This document shows, in pieces, positions 5,135 through 5,178 of a stretch of 5,178 nt of DNA. The position numbers and the translations under genes were made by a program. The stretch is from CALCHX01 sp035761165. Lineage in GTDB: Bacteria > Gemmatimonadota > Gemmatimonadetes > Gemmatimonadales > Gemmatimonadaceae. Every line of letters starts with the position of its first letter. The first letter of the stretch is position 1. The stretch lies in assembly GCA_035761165.1 (NCBI GenBank), contig DASTRO010000232.1, forward strand, positions 1 through 5,178. The letters are read 5' to 3'. The notes below the pieces were generated by a model. The model was given only the letters and a program-made list of their open reading frames with translations. It had not been told where the DNA came from and ran no database searches.

Positions 5135-5178
5135 GCCCGCGACGCGGGGACGGGGCAGCCGCGCGCGGCGTCCCGGCC

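Overview
The window is a gene-dense, very GC-rich stretch of bacterial chromosome (roughly 70% GC by eye, with third codon positions almost all G or C). It holds eight protein genes and no RNA genes, insertion sequences or CRISPR arrays. The mix of genes, the short intergenic gaps and the codon use would fit a Gemmatimonadota/Longimicrobium-like or another high-GC soil bacterium. That placement is an impression, not a demonstrated assignment.

Layout. Positions 5-1560 carry three minus-strand genes. In transcription order they are a small four-helix membrane protein, a RimJ/RimL-type GNAT acetyltransferase and, beyond a long hairpin (483-548), a GxxExxY/PD-(D/E)XK family protein. Positions 1663-2067 carry a plus-strand group II truncated hemoglobin, divergent from the membrane protein gene. 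Positions 2098-3599 carry a minus-strand pair, an SDR oxidoreductase followed by a gluconokinase. The gluconokinase converges on the hemoglobin across a 30-nt gap that holds a hairpin. A 150-nt divergent intergenic region (3600-3749) with two copies of an 11-bp palindrome separates the SDR from a plus-strand VOC/glyoxalase-fold gene (3750-4172). That gene converges, over a perfect 28-nt palindrome, on a minus-strand gene for an exported TPR protein (4213-5100), which has a plausible promoter at the right edge.

How the genes relate. No single pathway joins them. The most likely functional links are membrane protein + GNAT as one transcription unit, and SDR + gluconokinase as one unit divergent from the VOC gene, possibly sharing control through the twin palindromes. 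The rest looks like housekeeping and stress-related accessory genes side by side.

The element most worth a second look is the 27-bp hairpin in front of the GxxExxY gene. Each arm is built from three tandem CGCGGAG-like units, and a related segment recurs inside the 3' end of the same gene. This is the arrangement expected if the GxxExxY protein and a dispersed hairpin repeat are associated, but one window cannot prove it.
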